Origin: Planktophila grossartii
GTDB taxonomy: Bacteria > Actinomycetota > Actinomycetes > Nanopelagicales > Nanopelagicaceae
Direction: 5' to 3'
Length of the DNA: 64,000 bases
NCBI GenBank assembly: GCA_965234365.1
Contig: OZ248345.1
Span: 1-64,000 of the forward strand
This document shows positions 8,369 to 16,976 of this stretch, in pieces. Each line of letters opens with the position of its first letter. Within the stretch, counting starts at the first letter, position 1. Below the pieces are notes generated by a model. It was given only the letters and a program-made list of their open reading frames with translations, did not search any database and was not told the DNA's origin. The translations under genes were made by a program, and so were the position numbers.

Positions 8369-8902
8369 ATGAGCGCACGCGAGAATCTAAAGAACGAAAT
8401 CGTTAAGAAGGCTGTAGTTCACGGCAAAGTCATCTTGTCTTCAGGCAAAGAGGCTGATTACTACGTCGATCTCCGCCGCGTCACTCTCGACCATGTTGCA
8501 GCTCCACTTGTTGGTGAAGTAATGCTCGATCTCACTAAAGACCTTGATTACGACGCTGTTGGCGGCCTTACCCTCGGCGCAGACCCAGTAGCCACAGCGA
8601 TGATGCATGTGGCAGCCCGCAACGGTAAAAACATCGATTCTTTTGTAGTTCGTAAGGCTGAAAAGGCACATGGACTTCAGCGCCGCATCGAAGGTCCAGA
8701 TGTAAAAGGCAAGAAAGTTCTCGCTGTTGAAGATACATCGACAACCGGTGGATCAGTTCTTACAGCTGTCGAAGCTCTTATTGAGGCTGGCGCAATTGTT
8801 GTTGGCGTTGCAGTCATCGTCGAGCGCGGTGCAAAGCAGGCAATCCTTGATGCAGGTTACAAGTACTACGCGGCTTACTCGCTAGAAGATTTGGGTCTTT
8901 AA
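8369..8902 (+). CDS. pyrE: Orotate phosphoribosyltransferase
   Basis: Catalyses orotate plus PRPP to orotidine 5'-phosphate in pyrimidine synthesis. The 177-residue protein carries the PRPP-binding motif VLAVEDTSTTGGSVLTAV (about 112-129) and the LRRVTLDHVAAPLVG and VRKAEKAHG segments expected of PyrE. It lies 15 bases after hspR with its own possible leaderless promoter. It is convergent with the DedA gene; the stop codons are 3 bases apart. Length is slightly short but normal for actinobacteria. Confidence 0.95.
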   Translation: MSARENLKNEIVKKAVVHGKVILSSGKEADYYVDLRRVTLDHVAAPLVGEVMLDLTKDLDYDAVGGLTLGADPVATAMMHVAARNGKNIDSFVVRKAEKAHGLQRRIEGPDVKGKKVLAVEDTSTTGGSVLTAVEALIEAGAIVVGVAVIVERGAKQAILDAGYKYYAAYSLEDLGL

Positions 8903-8905
8903 GAC

Positions 8906-9556
8906 TTACGAGTGATGCTTGCGAGTACTCCACTCGCGGAAGAATTCAATTACAACAGGGATAACACTGACGATAATAATCAGCCCCACAACAGGCAGAA
9001 GATACTTATCTACTGAACCTTTGAGTTTCTCACCGAGCAAATAACCAAGACCGATAACGCCCTGCGTCCACACAACTGCACCTAAAACATTCCAAAAAAT
9101 AAACTTCTTTGCAGGTATTCCAACAATGCCGGCCAATGGATTAATCAGTGTGCGAACAAATGGAATGAAGCGAGCCAATACCAACGCTTTTCCAGTGCCG
9201 TACTTACTGAGCCACTTCTCTGTTGCATCAACCTTTGATTGTGTAAAGAAGCGACCATCAGGACGGCTAAAGAGTTTGCGTCCATACGTGGCACCAAACC
9301 AATGTCCTACCTGCGATCCAAGAATCGCAGCAATAGGTGCACCGATAAAGAGCGCAACAGGGTTAAGTGATGCTCCACCAAGAATTGCTGCGCCTGATCC
9401 CGATGCAGCAACGCCTGCAATAAAGAGGAGTGAGTCGCCAGGAAATGCGAGGCCGACCAATAAACCTGTTTCAGCGAATATGATGGCGAGTACGCCAATT
9501 AACCCTAGATCTCCAACAATTGAATGTGCATCAAATACATTTGCAGCGAAGTTCAT
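8906..9556 (-). CDS. DedA-family membrane protein
   Basis: A 216-residue polytopic membrane protein of the DedA/SNARE-associated (VTT) family. These proteins are linked to lipid carrier recycling (undecaprenyl phosphate or phospholipid flipping) and to membrane homeostasis. Visible family features are FAETGLLVGLAFPGDSLLF near the N-terminus, the GSQVGHWFGATYGRKLF segment and the conserved RFIPFVRTLINPLAGI around 125-140. About five hydrophobic segments are visible. The ATG at 9556 is confirmed by a TATCCT -10 hexamer six bases upstream. The exact substrate cannot be told. Confidence 0.88.
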   Translation of the reverse strand: MNFAANVFDAHSIVGDLGLIGVLAIIFAETGLLVGLAFPGDSLLFIAGVAASGSGAAILGGASLNPVALFIGAPIAAILGSQVGHWFGATYGRKLFSRPDGRFFTQSKVDATEKWLSKYGTGKALVLARFIPFVRTLINPLAGIVGIPAKKFIFWNVLGAVVWTQGVIGLGYLLGEKLKGSVDKYLLPVVGLIIIVSVIPVVIEFFREWSTRKHHS

Positions 9557-9562
9557 ATAGCG

Positions 9563-9572
9563 AGGATAAGGT
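9563..9572. promoter_or_regulatory. Overlapping divergent -10 hexamers (dedA gene / GH32 gene)
   Basis: On the minus strand TATCCT (9568-9563) is followed by six bases and the ATG of the DedA gene. On the plus strand TAAGGT (9567-9572) is followed by seven bases and the GTG of the GH32 gene. The hexamers share two bases, and only 23 bases separate the start codons. Both transcripts would be leaderless, and the polymerases could not both be bound at once. Confidence 0.6.
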
Positions 9573-9579
9573 AACGGCC

Positions 9580-10881
9580 GTGATTACGCACCCAACTGGC
9601 GCGCCCGGTGATGAAAAATACCGCCCGCAATTTCATTTCACCCCTTCGCGCAATTGGATGAATGACCCCAACGGGTTGCTCTATTACAAAGGTAAATATC
9701 ACCTCTTCTTCCAACATAACCCACAGGCAAATGTGTGGGGGAATATGTCATGGGGACATGCAACAAGTGCTGATCTCTATAACTGGGAAGAACTTCCAGT
9801 AGCAATTCCTTGCACACCGACATCAGGAATTTTTTCAGGTAGTGCAGTTGTAGATTTTGAAAACACATCTGGTTTTGGAAGTAAAGAAAATCCACCGATA
9901 GTCGCGATTTACACAGAACATCAAAACGACGAAAGTAATCAATCACAATGTTTGGCATATAGCGTTGATGAAGGTCTGACATTTACAAAGTACGAAGGCA
10001 ACCCAGTTCTTGATATCAACCTCCCCAATTTCCGCGACCCAAAGGTAAGTTGGATTGATGACCAATGGATTATGACTTTGGCGCTTCCGCAAGAATTTAA
10101 AATCTCTTTCTACTCTTCTCCTAACTTGAAAGCGTGGACACACCTAAGCGACTTTGGCCCTGCAGCTGAAGTCGGTGGAATCTGGGAATGTCCAGATCTA
10201 TTTCAACTCGGCGACAAGTGGGTCTTAATCGTTTCGCTCAACCCGGGTGGATTCCAGATCGGATCGGGAACTCAATACTTTGTCGGCCAATGGAACGGTA
10301 AAGAATTTATCGCAGATGATGTACAAACTCGTTGGATTGATTATGGCCGGGATAACTATGCCGGCGTCACATTCTCCAACGCACCAGATAATAAACGAAT
10401 CTTCCTCGGCTGGATGAGCAACTGGGATTACGCAGTCAAAGTTCCAACTGATCCATGGCGCAGTGCGATGACAGTTCCACGCGAACTTTCTTTGCAGGCA
10501 AATACTTTGGTACAGACCCCAATTGAAAAACCTGGCGGCTTTCCTGAAGTTTCATTTACAACATGTAGCGGTGCAATCCGAATTCATGAAAACCCTGAGC
10601 GCTTTGCCGAGATCGGCGTCCGTGACGGAAAGATTTATGTTGATACAACCCATGCGTGGAATGAAATAGCAGCGCCACTCCTGCAAGAGGTACCGGCGAC
10701 CACTGCCGAAGTCGACTTCAGAGTCATTGTGGATCGGGGCTCAATCGAGGTATTTGCCGCTGGTTCTACCGTCTGCATTACAAACCTTGTGCTCGTTGAT
10801 ACCGCGCTGCACTATGTAGAAACAATGGGCGAAGTGAACGACCTTAAATTGCAGCAGTTGTATCGCGAACAACAAGGCTAA
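9580..10881 (+). CDS. Glycoside hydrolase family 32 (fructosidase / sucrose hydrolase)
   Basis: Hydrolyses beta-fructosyl bonds in sucrose, sucrose phosphate or fructans. The 433-residue protein has the GH32 triad: nucleophile D29 in WMNDPNG, the RDP aspartate D153 and the acid/base E203 in WECPDLF. The five-bladed propeller is followed by a short C-terminal beta-sandwich with VDRGSIEVFAAG. No signal peptide is visible, so it should act inside the cell on imported sugar. The start is the GTG at 9580, set by the -10 hexamer and by the domain start; an ATG 60 bases earlier lies inside the divergent DedA gene. Its 3' end overlaps the lacI-type gene by 38 bases. Confidence 0.92.
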   Translation: MITHPTGAPGDEKYRPQFHFTPSRNWMNDPNGLLYYKGKYHLFFQHNPQANVWGNMSWGHATSADLYNWEELPVAIPCTPTSGIFSGSAVVDFENTSGFGSKENPPIVAIYTEHQNDESNQSQCLAYSVDEGLTFTKYEGNPVLDINLPNFRDPKVSWIDDQWIMTLALPQEFKISFYSSPNLKAWTHLSDFGPAAEVGGIWECPDLFQLGDKWVLIVSLNPGGFQIGSGTQYFVGQWNGKEFIADDVQTRWIDYGRDNYAGVTFSNAPDNKRIFLGWMSNWDYAVKVPTDPWRSAMTVPRELSLQANTLVQTPIEKPGGFPEVSFTTCSGAIRIHENPERFAEIGVRDGKIYVDTTHAWNEIAAPLLQEVPATTAEVDFRVIVDRGSIEVFAAGSTVCITNLVLVDTALHYVETMGEVNDLKLQQLYREQQG

Positions 10882-11845
10882 GCGGAACCAAAATATTCTT
10901 ATGCTCACTTACTGGGTGAGCAATCTCAGAGATAGCTGCAGCAGCAGCAACCTGTCCTTCAAATTGTGGAGGTTGCGCAACAGTTGTGAGCCCTACATAT
11001 TGAGCAATCAAGTGATCATCAAAGCCAATGACTGACATATCTTCAGGAACACGCAAACCTTTCTTGCGAATAGCTTTTAACGCACCGAATGCCATCTCAT
11101 CTGAATGACAGAAAAGCGCCGTCGGTAACTTCTTCTTCTGTAAGAAAGCTTCCATTGCAATTTCAGCGGTGTAGATATTGAAGTCTCCACGGATTTCAAA
11201 ATCAGGATTCCATTCAGCGCCAACTTCATTCAACACTTCAAGAAAACCTTTGGTGCGATTATCAGAGACATCAAAGTTATATGCCGTCTCGCGCTGACCT
11301 GAGAGAACTGCAATCTCGCGATGTCCTAAATCAACCAAATGTTTTGTAGCAACTCTTCCACCTGCAACATCATCGATGGCAACACTTGTGCAACCTTCGT
11401 GAACAAAACCAATTGTTGTAATGGGAATTCCGAGACTTAACAAAGACTTAAACTCTTCATCAGTCGGCGGCATGCTAATTACAATGAGCGCATCAACTTT
11501 TCCGCGCAACTGTTTATGCTGAAATATTCTCTGACGCGCATCAACTTCGGAGAAGTTATAGAGAAGTAGATCCATTCCTGCTTCACGCAGACTCTGTTCA
11601 ATTCCATTAATAGCTTCAGCAAAATACCAACGCGAAATATATGGAGCGATTACTCCAATTCGGTTTGTACGTTGAATAAGTTCGCGCGGAATTAAATCTG
11701 ATCGCAACGGATAATTAAGTTCCATTGCAGCAGCAACAATCTTCTTTCGTGTTGCTTCATTGACATGGTGCAGACCTCGAAGGGCGCGAGAAACCGTGGC
11801 GGGAGATACCCCAGCCTTTTCGGCAATCTCAACGACCCCTGCCAT
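10844..11845 (-). CDS. LacI-family transcriptional regulator
   Basis: A sugar-responsive repressor or activator of 333 residues. The N-terminal LacI helix-turn-helix is clear (VVEIAEKAGVSPATVSRALRG), followed by the hinge and a periplasmic-binding-protein-like effector domain with the usual CHSDEMAFGALKAIRKKGL and VPEDMSVIGFDDHLIAQY. The ATG at 11845 is chosen because AGAAGGGGTGG stands just before it; a TTG nine codons upstream is less likely. It lies between the GH32 gene and the ABC sugar importer, so these (and perhaps the GH1 gene) are the likely targets. The effector sugar is unknown. Confidence 0.92.
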   Translation of the reverse strand: MAGVVEIAEKAGVSPATVSRALRGLHHVNEATRKKIVAAAMELNYPLRSDLIPRELIQRTNRIGVIAPYISRWYFAEAINGIEQSLREAGMDLLLYNFSEVDARQRIFQHKQLRGKVDALIVISMPPTDEEFKSLLSLGIPITTIGFVHEGCTSVAIDDVAGGRVATKHLVDLGHREIAVLSGQRETAYNFDVSDNRTKGFLEVLNEVGAEWNPDFEIRGDFNIYTAEIAMEAFLQKKKLPTALFCHSDEMAFGALKAIRKKGLRVPEDMSVIGFDDHLIAQYVGLTTVAQPPQFEGQVAAAAAISEIAHPVSEHKNILVPLSLVVRDTTAAI

Positions 11846-12010
11846 ATCCACCCCTTCTGCAAATTTCTGCAAAACCTCTGCAAAAGGTACCCCTGAGCCC
11901 TCTTTTGCGATAGCCCAGCGCCGTTCCGTGAGCGTAGAAACCAGCGCCCCTCACCGTTTATAACGCTTTTATTACCTTCGGCCCCCGCGCTAGCGACCTG
12001 CAACCCATTA

Positions 12011-12023
12011 GCAATACCGTTGC
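12011..12023. promoter_or_regulatory. Possible LacI-type operator upstream of the sugar-binding protein gene
   Basis: GCAA and TTGC form a small inverted repeat with five bases between them (12011-12023). It lies between the divergent lacI-type gene and the sugar importer. The fit to known LacI operators is weak; the only support is place and symmetry. Confidence 0.25.
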
Positions 12024-12034
12024 CCCACGTTAAA

Positions 12035-12058
12035 GACCGCGGGCCTGCCCGAACGGTC
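12035..12058 (+). other. GC-rich hairpin in the 5' leader of the sugar-binding protein gene
   Basis: Arms GACCG (12035-12039) with CGGTC (12054-12058) and CGGG (12040-12043) with CCCG (12048-12051) close on a CCTG loop. It ends 30 bases before the start codon and has no T-run. It may stabilise the mRNA or act in attenuation; neither is shown. Nothing else stands out in the 243-base gap, which must hold the promoters of both divergent genes. Confidence 0.45.
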
Positions 12059-12088
12059 TCAACAACCCTCAATAGAAAAGGTACACAC

Positions 12089-13387
12089 ATGCTAAAGAAA
12101 AAGGGTCTACTTGTTGGAGCTGCAGTTGCAGTTCTTTCACTCGTAGCAACTACTTTCACAGCAACATCAGCATCAGCTGCTGGCTGTGACGAATATTCAA
12201 AGTGGAAGGGCACAGGAACAGTAAAGATTTTCGCTGGTATCCGCGATCCTGAAGCTTCAGTAATGGAAAAGATCTTCGCTGAATTCACAAAGTGCACAGG
12301 CGTAAAGATCGCTTACGAAGGAACTGACCAGTTCGAAACTCTTCTTCCAGTTCGTGTAAAGGGCGGAAACGCACCTGATATCGCGATCATCCCACAACCA
12401 GGTTTGGTAGCAACAATGGTTGCAACAGGTAAGGCTGTCCCAATTTCAGCTGCAACTCGTTCAAACCTTTCAAGCTACTACAACCCAGCATGGGCAACAT
12501 TTACAACAATCAACGGACGTATCTACGGTGCACCATTCGGCGCATCTTCAAAGTCACTTGTTTGGTACTCACCAGCACAGTTCAAGAAGCTTGGCGTTTC
12601 AATCCCAACAACATGGGCTGAAATGGAAGCAGTTGCAGCTAAGTTCGAAAAGGCTGGAGCAAACCCATGGTGTGCAGGAATCGAATCAGGTGCAGCTACA
12701 GGTTGGCCAGCAACTGACTGGATCGAGCAGATGGTTCTTCGCGAACAGGGTCCAAAGAAGTACAACCAGTGGTGGCAAGGCAAGCTCAAGTTCTCATCAC
12801 CAGAAATTCTTGGTGCAATGAACAAGGTAGCTGCTTGGCTCGGAACAAAGTCACAGGTTGGCGATCTCAAGTCTGTAGCAACACGTAAGTTCCAGGATGC
12901 AGGCGTTCCAGGACTTAAGAACGGTACTTGCGGCATGTTGCAGCAGGCATCTTTCTACTCATCAATGTTCCCAGCAGGAACCACATTCGGTCCTGCAGGA
13001 GATGCTGATGCGTTCTACCTCCCAGCTACAAACTCTAAGTTTGGTAAGCCAATCATGGGTGGCGGAGAGTTCCCAGTCGCATTCTCAAAGAAGAAGGAAG
13101 TTGGATTCGTCCAGGATTACCTATCTTCACCTGTATACGGCATTGAGCGCGCGAAGGCAGGCGGATGGACATCAGCTAACACTGGTATCCCACTATCTTC
13201 ATACTCAGATCCAGTTCTTAAGGTTGTCGCAGCACAGCTTCAGAACAAGTCTGGCGCAATCGTGTTCGACGCATCTGACTTGATGCCAACTGCAGTAAAC
13301 GGTGCTTTCTGGAAGGAAATGACCAAGTTCTACGCAGAAGGTAAGTCAATGAAGGATGTTGCAGCAGCAATCGACGCTAACTGGTAA
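12089..13387 (+). CDS. ABC sugar transporter, substrate-binding protein
   Basis: Extracytoplasmic sugar-binding protein of the family 1 (MalE/AglE-like) type, 432 residues. The N-terminal signal peptide is clear: LKKKGLLVGAAVAVLSLV followed by an Ala/Thr/Ser-rich end (to about residue 32). A cysteine stands near the cleavage site (SAAGC), but the residues before it do not make a convincing lipobox. The start ATG has AAAAGG eight bases upstream; an in-frame start 69 bases earlier would disturb the signal peptide. Two permease genes follow. Place beside GH1 and GH32 genes suggests a glucoside or sucrose-type sugar. Codon use is markedly biased, as in highly expressed genes. Confidence 0.92.
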   Translation: MLKKKGLLVGAAVAVLSLVATTFTATSASAAGCDEYSKWKGTGTVKIFAGIRDPEASVMEKIFAEFTKCTGVKIAYEGTDQFETLLPVRVKGGNAPDIAIIPQPGLVATMVATGKAVPISAATRSNLSSYYNPAWATFTTINGRIYGAPFGASSKSLVWYSPAQFKKLGVSIPTTWAEMEAVAAKFEKAGANPWCAGIESGAATGWPATDWIEQMVLREQGPKKYNQWWQGKLKFSSPEILGAMNKVAAWLGTKSQVGDLKSVATRKFQDAGVPGLKNGTCGMLQQASFYSSMFPAGTTFGPAGDADAFYLPATNSKFGKPIMGGGEFPVAFSKKKEVGFVQDYLSSPVYGIERAKAGGWTSANTGIPLSSYSDPVLKVVAAQLQNKSGAIVFDASDLMPTAVNGAFWKEMTKFYAEGKSMKDVAAAIDANW

Positions 13388-13434
13388 CTAATACCAATTA
13401 GCAACTTGCTCTACAGCAATACGAAGTAAAGATG

Positions 13435-13461
13435 CCGGGGTCCACTCCTTGTGGGCCCCGG
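13435..13461 (+). terminator. Strong hairpin between binding-protein and permease genes
   Basis: An 11-bp stem (CCGGGGTCCAC with GTGGGCCCCGG, one G-T pair) closes on TCCTT and is followed by TCTCTTCTT. This is a partial terminator or a 3' stabiliser of the binding-protein message, a common way to make more binding protein than permease. The two permease genes depend on read-through or on a promoter in the next 60 bases. Confidence 0.8.
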
Positions 13462-13524
13462 TCTCTTCTTAGATAATCACCACCTCAACAATTTACATTT
13501 CAAGAATGAAGGGATGTCCAAGCT

Positions 13525-14508
13525 ATGACATGGTCAAGTTTTATTAACAGCTCTGGACCAAAAATCCTTCAGATCCTCGCAGTGCTCGTTATCTTCTTCG
13601 GTTTCTACGGAATCGCATTTGCAGCTGGAGCACGCGTTCAAGGTAAGAAGCAGAATGTTTTAGCACTCTCTCTATTTTTAGTTCCAGCCCTCATCCTTGC
13701 GATGACAGGTCTTGGAATTCCTGCAATCCAAACTTTTATCGAATCATTTAAGAACGCCGACTCTTCACAATGGGTTGGCTTTGCTAACTACACCCGTGCA
13801 TTTAAAGATCCCGATATTCTCCTTGCATTCCGTAACACAATGCTATGGATCATCATCTCGCCAGTTGTTGTTACAGCGCTCGGCCTTGGCCTTGCAACAA
13901 TGCTTAATAAGATGAAGCGCGAAGCGCTTGCTAAGTCACTGATCTTTATGCCGATGGCAATCTCATTCGTGGGTGGATCTTTGATTTGGAACTTGATGTA
14001 CCAATATCAAGAGCCTGAGGTAAATCAAACAGGTCTCGTTGGTCAGATCATGAAGTCACTCGGTATTCCGCTTCAACACCTTTTGTTATGGTCACCATGG
14101 AACAACTTGTTCCTCATGGCCGTCTACATCTGGGGAACCACTGGCTTCGGCATGGTGATCTTGTCTGCTGCCATTAAGAACATTCCTTCAGATATTGAAG
14201 AAGCAGCTCAGCTCGATGGCGCTTCAGGATTCACACTCTTCCGCACAGTCACTGTGCCAATGGTGAAGACCACAATCATCGTTGTCCTTACAACTGCGAT
14301 GGTCGGCACGCTCAAGCTCTTCGACGTCATCCACACAATGACCGGCGGAAACTTCAAAACCGACGTGCTCTCAAACCGCATGTTCGATGAGCACTTCGTC
14401 TATCTCAACAACGGCCGCGGATCAACGCTCGCAATCCTGATCTTCTTGGGCGTTCTACCTATTACTTATTACAACATTCGCTCACTTCGTGCAGAACGGA
14501 AGCACTAA
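13525..14508 (+). CDS. ABC sugar transporter permease (MalF/AglF type)
   Basis: First membrane subunit of the sugar importer, 327 residues. An extra N-terminal hydrophobic segment (about 14-35) precedes the six-helix core. The cytoplasmic EAA loop that docks on the ATPase is visible as EEAAQLDGASGFTLFRTVTV (about 229-248). It follows the binding-protein gene and is two bases upstream of the second permease gene, so the two should be translated together. No ATPase gene is in this cluster, so a shared MsmK/UgpC-like ATPase elsewhere must drive it. Confidence 0.92.
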   Translation: MTWSSFINSSGPKILQILAVLVIFFGFYGIAFAAGARVQGKKQNVLALSLFLVPALILAMTGLGIPAIQTFIESFKNADSSQWVGFANYTRAFKDPDILLAFRNTMLWIIISPVVVTALGLGLATMLNKMKREALAKSLIFMPMAISFVGGSLIWNLMYQYQEPEVNQTGLVGQIMKSLGIPLQHLLLWSPWNNLFLMAVYIWGTTGFGMVILSAAIKNIPSDIEEAAQLDGASGFTLFRTVTVPMVKTTIIVVLTTAMVGTLKLFDVIHTMTGGNFKTDVLSNRMFDEHFVYLNNGRGSTLAILIFLGVLPITYYNIRSLRAERKH

Positions 14509-14510
14509 CC

Positions 14511-15452
14511 ATGGCGACCTTGAAACTGAAGAAGAATAAGCCACTCGTTGCCGAACACGGCACCAAGCCATTTACCTCACCTATCGCATCAGCGATCGTG
14601 ACCGTCATTGCGCTCTTGTGGACCGTTCCAACTCTCGGTCTTGTCGTTACATCTTTCCGCACCAAGGAAGAGATTCTCTCTTCTGGTTGGTGGACATCAT
14701 TTACCAATCCATCATTTACTCTCGAAAACTTCCGCACAGTTCTCTTTACCGGCGGCGGCTCACTCGGCTCAGAAGGAATGATTCCTTTCGCAGTGAACTC
14801 ACTTGCAATCACAATTCCTGCAGTAGTTCTCTCAGTCGGTTTCGGACTTATGGCTGCTTACTCACTTGCGTGGATCCCATTCCGCTTTAGCAACCACGTC
14901 TTCTACGGACTCTTTGCACTACAAGGTGTTCCACTGCAGCTCTCACTCTTGCCACTTCTTACATTCTTCGCAACAGGTGTACAGATCGGTGGACATCAGA
15001 TCCTTCCACCACTTGGAATCGTCGGAACTCTGGCTGCTGTCTGGTTCCCACACGTGATGTTCGGTCTTCCGCTCGTTACATACTTACTTCACAATTTTGT
15101 TTCAGCACTTCCACGCGAACTTCTTGAAGCAGCGCGCGTCGATGGAGCGAATCACTTCGAAGTCTTCCGCAAGATTGTTCTTCCACTTTCACTTCCTGCA
15201 GTTGCATCTATCGCAATCTTCCAGTTCTTATGGATCTGGAACGACTTGCTTGTTGCACTCGTATTCGCAGGCGGAACAGACGATGTCGCGCCTCTTACTC
15301 TTCACCTTGCAAACCTTGGTGGTTCGCTCGGTTCTAAGTGGGAGAACGTTGCGCCTGCAGCGTTGTTCTCGATCATCATTCCGTTGATCGTCTTCTTCTC
15401 ACTACAGCGCTACTTCGTCCGCGGACTCCTTGCAGGTTCTGTAAAGAGCTAG
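14511..15452 (+). CDS. ABC sugar transporter permease (MalG/AglG type)
   Basis: Second membrane subunit of the sugar importer, 313 residues with about six membrane segments. The EAA loop reads LEAARVDGANHFEVFRKIVL (about 204-223). It starts two bases after the first permease stop. The C-terminal end (LQRYFVRGLLAGSVKS) is typical of MalG-like subunits. The gene is convergent with the GH1 gene; the stop codons are three bases apart, so there is no room for a terminator between them. Confidence 0.93.
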   Translation: MATLKLKKNKPLVAEHGTKPFTSPIASAIVTVIALLWTVPTLGLVVTSFRTKEEILSSGWWTSFTNPSFTLENFRTVLFTGGGSLGSEGMIPFAVNSLAITIPAVVLSVGFGLMAAYSLAWIPFRFSNHVFYGLFALQGVPLQLSLLPLLTFFATGVQIGGHQILPPLGIVGTLAAVWFPHVMFGLPLVTYLLHNFVSALPRELLEAARVDGANHFEVFRKIVLPLSLPAVASIAIFQFLWIWNDLLVALVFAGGTDDVAPLTLHLANLGGSLGSKWENVAPAALFSIIIPLIVFFSLQRYFVRGLLAGSVKS

Positions 15453-15455
15453 TGC

Positions 15456-16829
15456 TTAAACGTCAGCGCCATTATTGGCGATGACATCTTTGTACCAATA
15501 ACCAGAATCCTTGATGGTGCGCTTCTGCGTATCGAAATCAACGTGCACAATTCCAAAACGCTTCTCGTATCCAAGCGCCCATTCGAAGTTATCCATCAGT
15601 GACCACTCGTAATAACCCTTTAGTGGTGCACCTTCTGCGATTGCTTCAGCAAGGGCTGCAAGGTGAGCTTGTAAGTAATTCACGCGACGTTGATCATGGC
15701 ACTTTCCATCAGCAGAAACGCCTTCATCAAATGCTGCGCCATTTTCAGTGATGTAAAGGTCAGGAAGTGCGCTTCCATATTCTTTATGCCAGCGCACCAA
15801 GAGATTCCTAATTCCTTCTGGAGTTTGAGGCCAGCCCATATCTGTTAGGTCGCCAGGTGCTGCTTCATCGATATCAAGTTCAAAGAGACCAGCGATTGAG
15901 TGCCACTGCATTGGCTCGCCCTTTGAGGCATGAATGAAGTTATCGAAGTAATAGTTAATTCCAATAAAGTCATTCTTCACTGTTGCTGATTCAAGATCAC
16001 TAGGCTTAATGACTGCACCGAGTTCGTCACCAAATTCATCGAGCAAGATTTGTGGGTACTTACCCTTCATAAATGCATCCATCCAGAATGTATTCATATG
16101 TGCATCACTTGCTTCGTATGCATGGCGCTGAACAGGATCGTTCATGTCATCAGCACGGAAGTTTGTTTGGTTAAGTACAGGACCAGTCAAAATATCGCTA
16201 CGTACAGCGCGCATTGCGTTAGTTGATGCAACGTGTGCCAAGACAGTGTGGTGCGCAGCCGCAAATGCGGACTTGCGATCCTTCACACCCGGTGCGTGAA
16301 TTCCGATTCCGTAACCAAGCCATGAAACAACCCATGGCTCGTTAATCGGTGTCCACTTCTTTACGCGATCACCAAAGTGTTCAACGACTGCAGTTGAATA
16401 ATCGGCAAAAGCTTTCACGATGTCGCGGTTTGTCCAGCCACCTTTATCTTGCAGAGTTTGTGGCAGATCCCAGTGATACAAAGTGGCAAGCGGTTCAATT
16501 CCTGCTTCAAGTAGCGCATCGATTAAACGATCGTAGAAAGCAAAGCCACGTTCCTCGCGGACACCATCGCCGTTTGGAAACATGCGAGGCCAGGCGAATG
16601 AGAAACGGTATGACTTAAGACCAAGTTCCTTCATCAGCGCGATATCTTCGAGATAGCGGTGATAGTGATCATTGGCGACATCGCCTGTATCGCCGTTGGC
16701 TACCTTGCCCGGCGTCTTACAGAATGTGTCCCAGATCGATAGCCCGCGGCCATCTTCATAAGCTGCGCCCTCGATTTGATAGCTGGAGGTCGCAGCGCCC
16801 CAGATAAAGTCCTTTGGAAATGTGGCCAT
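15456..16829 (-). CDS. Beta-glucosidase, glycoside hydrolase family 1
   Basis: Cleaves beta-glucosides (cellobiose-like disaccharides or aryl glucosides) in the cytoplasm. The 457-residue protein is a full (beta/alpha)8 GH1 enzyme: N-terminal FIWGAATSSYQIEGA, acid/base E164 in TPINEPW, nucleophile E362 in ITENGAAFDEG and the SLMDNFEWALGYEKRFGI segment near the C-terminus. No signal peptide is visible. The ATG is set by a TACGCT -10 hexamer six bases upstream. Its place tail-to-tail with the sugar importer suggests the importer supplies its substrate. Confidence 0.94.
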   Translation of the reverse strand: MATFPKDFIWGAATSSYQIEGAAYEDGRGLSIWDTFCKTPGKVANGDTGDVANDHYHRYLEDIALMKELGLKSYRFSFAWPRMFPNGDGVREERGFAFYDRLIDALLEAGIEPLATLYHWDLPQTLQDKGGWTNRDIVKAFADYSTAVVEHFGDRVKKWTPINEPWVVSWLGYGIGIHAPGVKDRKSAFAAAHHTVLAHVASTNAMRAVRSDILTGPVLNQTNFRADDMNDPVQRHAYEASDAHMNTFWMDAFMKGKYPQILLDEFGDELGAVIKPSDLESATVKNDFIGINYYFDNFIHASKGEPMQWHSIAGLFELDIDEAAPGDLTDMGWPQTPEGIRNLLVRWHKEYGSALPDLYITENGAAFDEGVSADGKCHDQRRVNYLQAHLAALAEAIAEGAPLKGYYEWSLMDNFEWALGYEKRFGIVHVDFDTQKRTIKDSGYWYKDVIANNGADV

Positions 16830-16835
16830 GGGGTG

Positions 16836-16841
16836 AGCGTA
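16836..16841 (-). promoter_or_regulatory. Leaderless -10 hexamer for the GH1 gene (TACGCT)
   Basis: On the minus strand TACGCT is followed by six bases (CACCCC) and the ATG at 16829. No ribosome-binding sequence fits the gap, which supports a leaderless message. Confidence 0.55.
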
Positions 16842-16976
16842 CTTTCATGCGTGGTTTTTCACGGTAATAAATATGTATAGATTTGCTAAAAAGCCCCCTT
16901 GAGACCCTAAACTTCGCAGAGCCTGCGCGCCCTCCCTCAAATTGGGGCGCCCTGACTCTCCAATGGAGGAGAACCT

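Noticed and set aside
9520..9579. An in-frame ATG 60 bases upstream of the GH32 gene
   Set aside because: It lies inside the divergent DedA gene and upstream of the -10 hexamer, so that codon would not be in the message.
12020..12088. Longer N-terminus for the sugar-binding protein
   Set aside because: It would put 23 charged residues before a perfect signal peptide and run through the leader hairpin.
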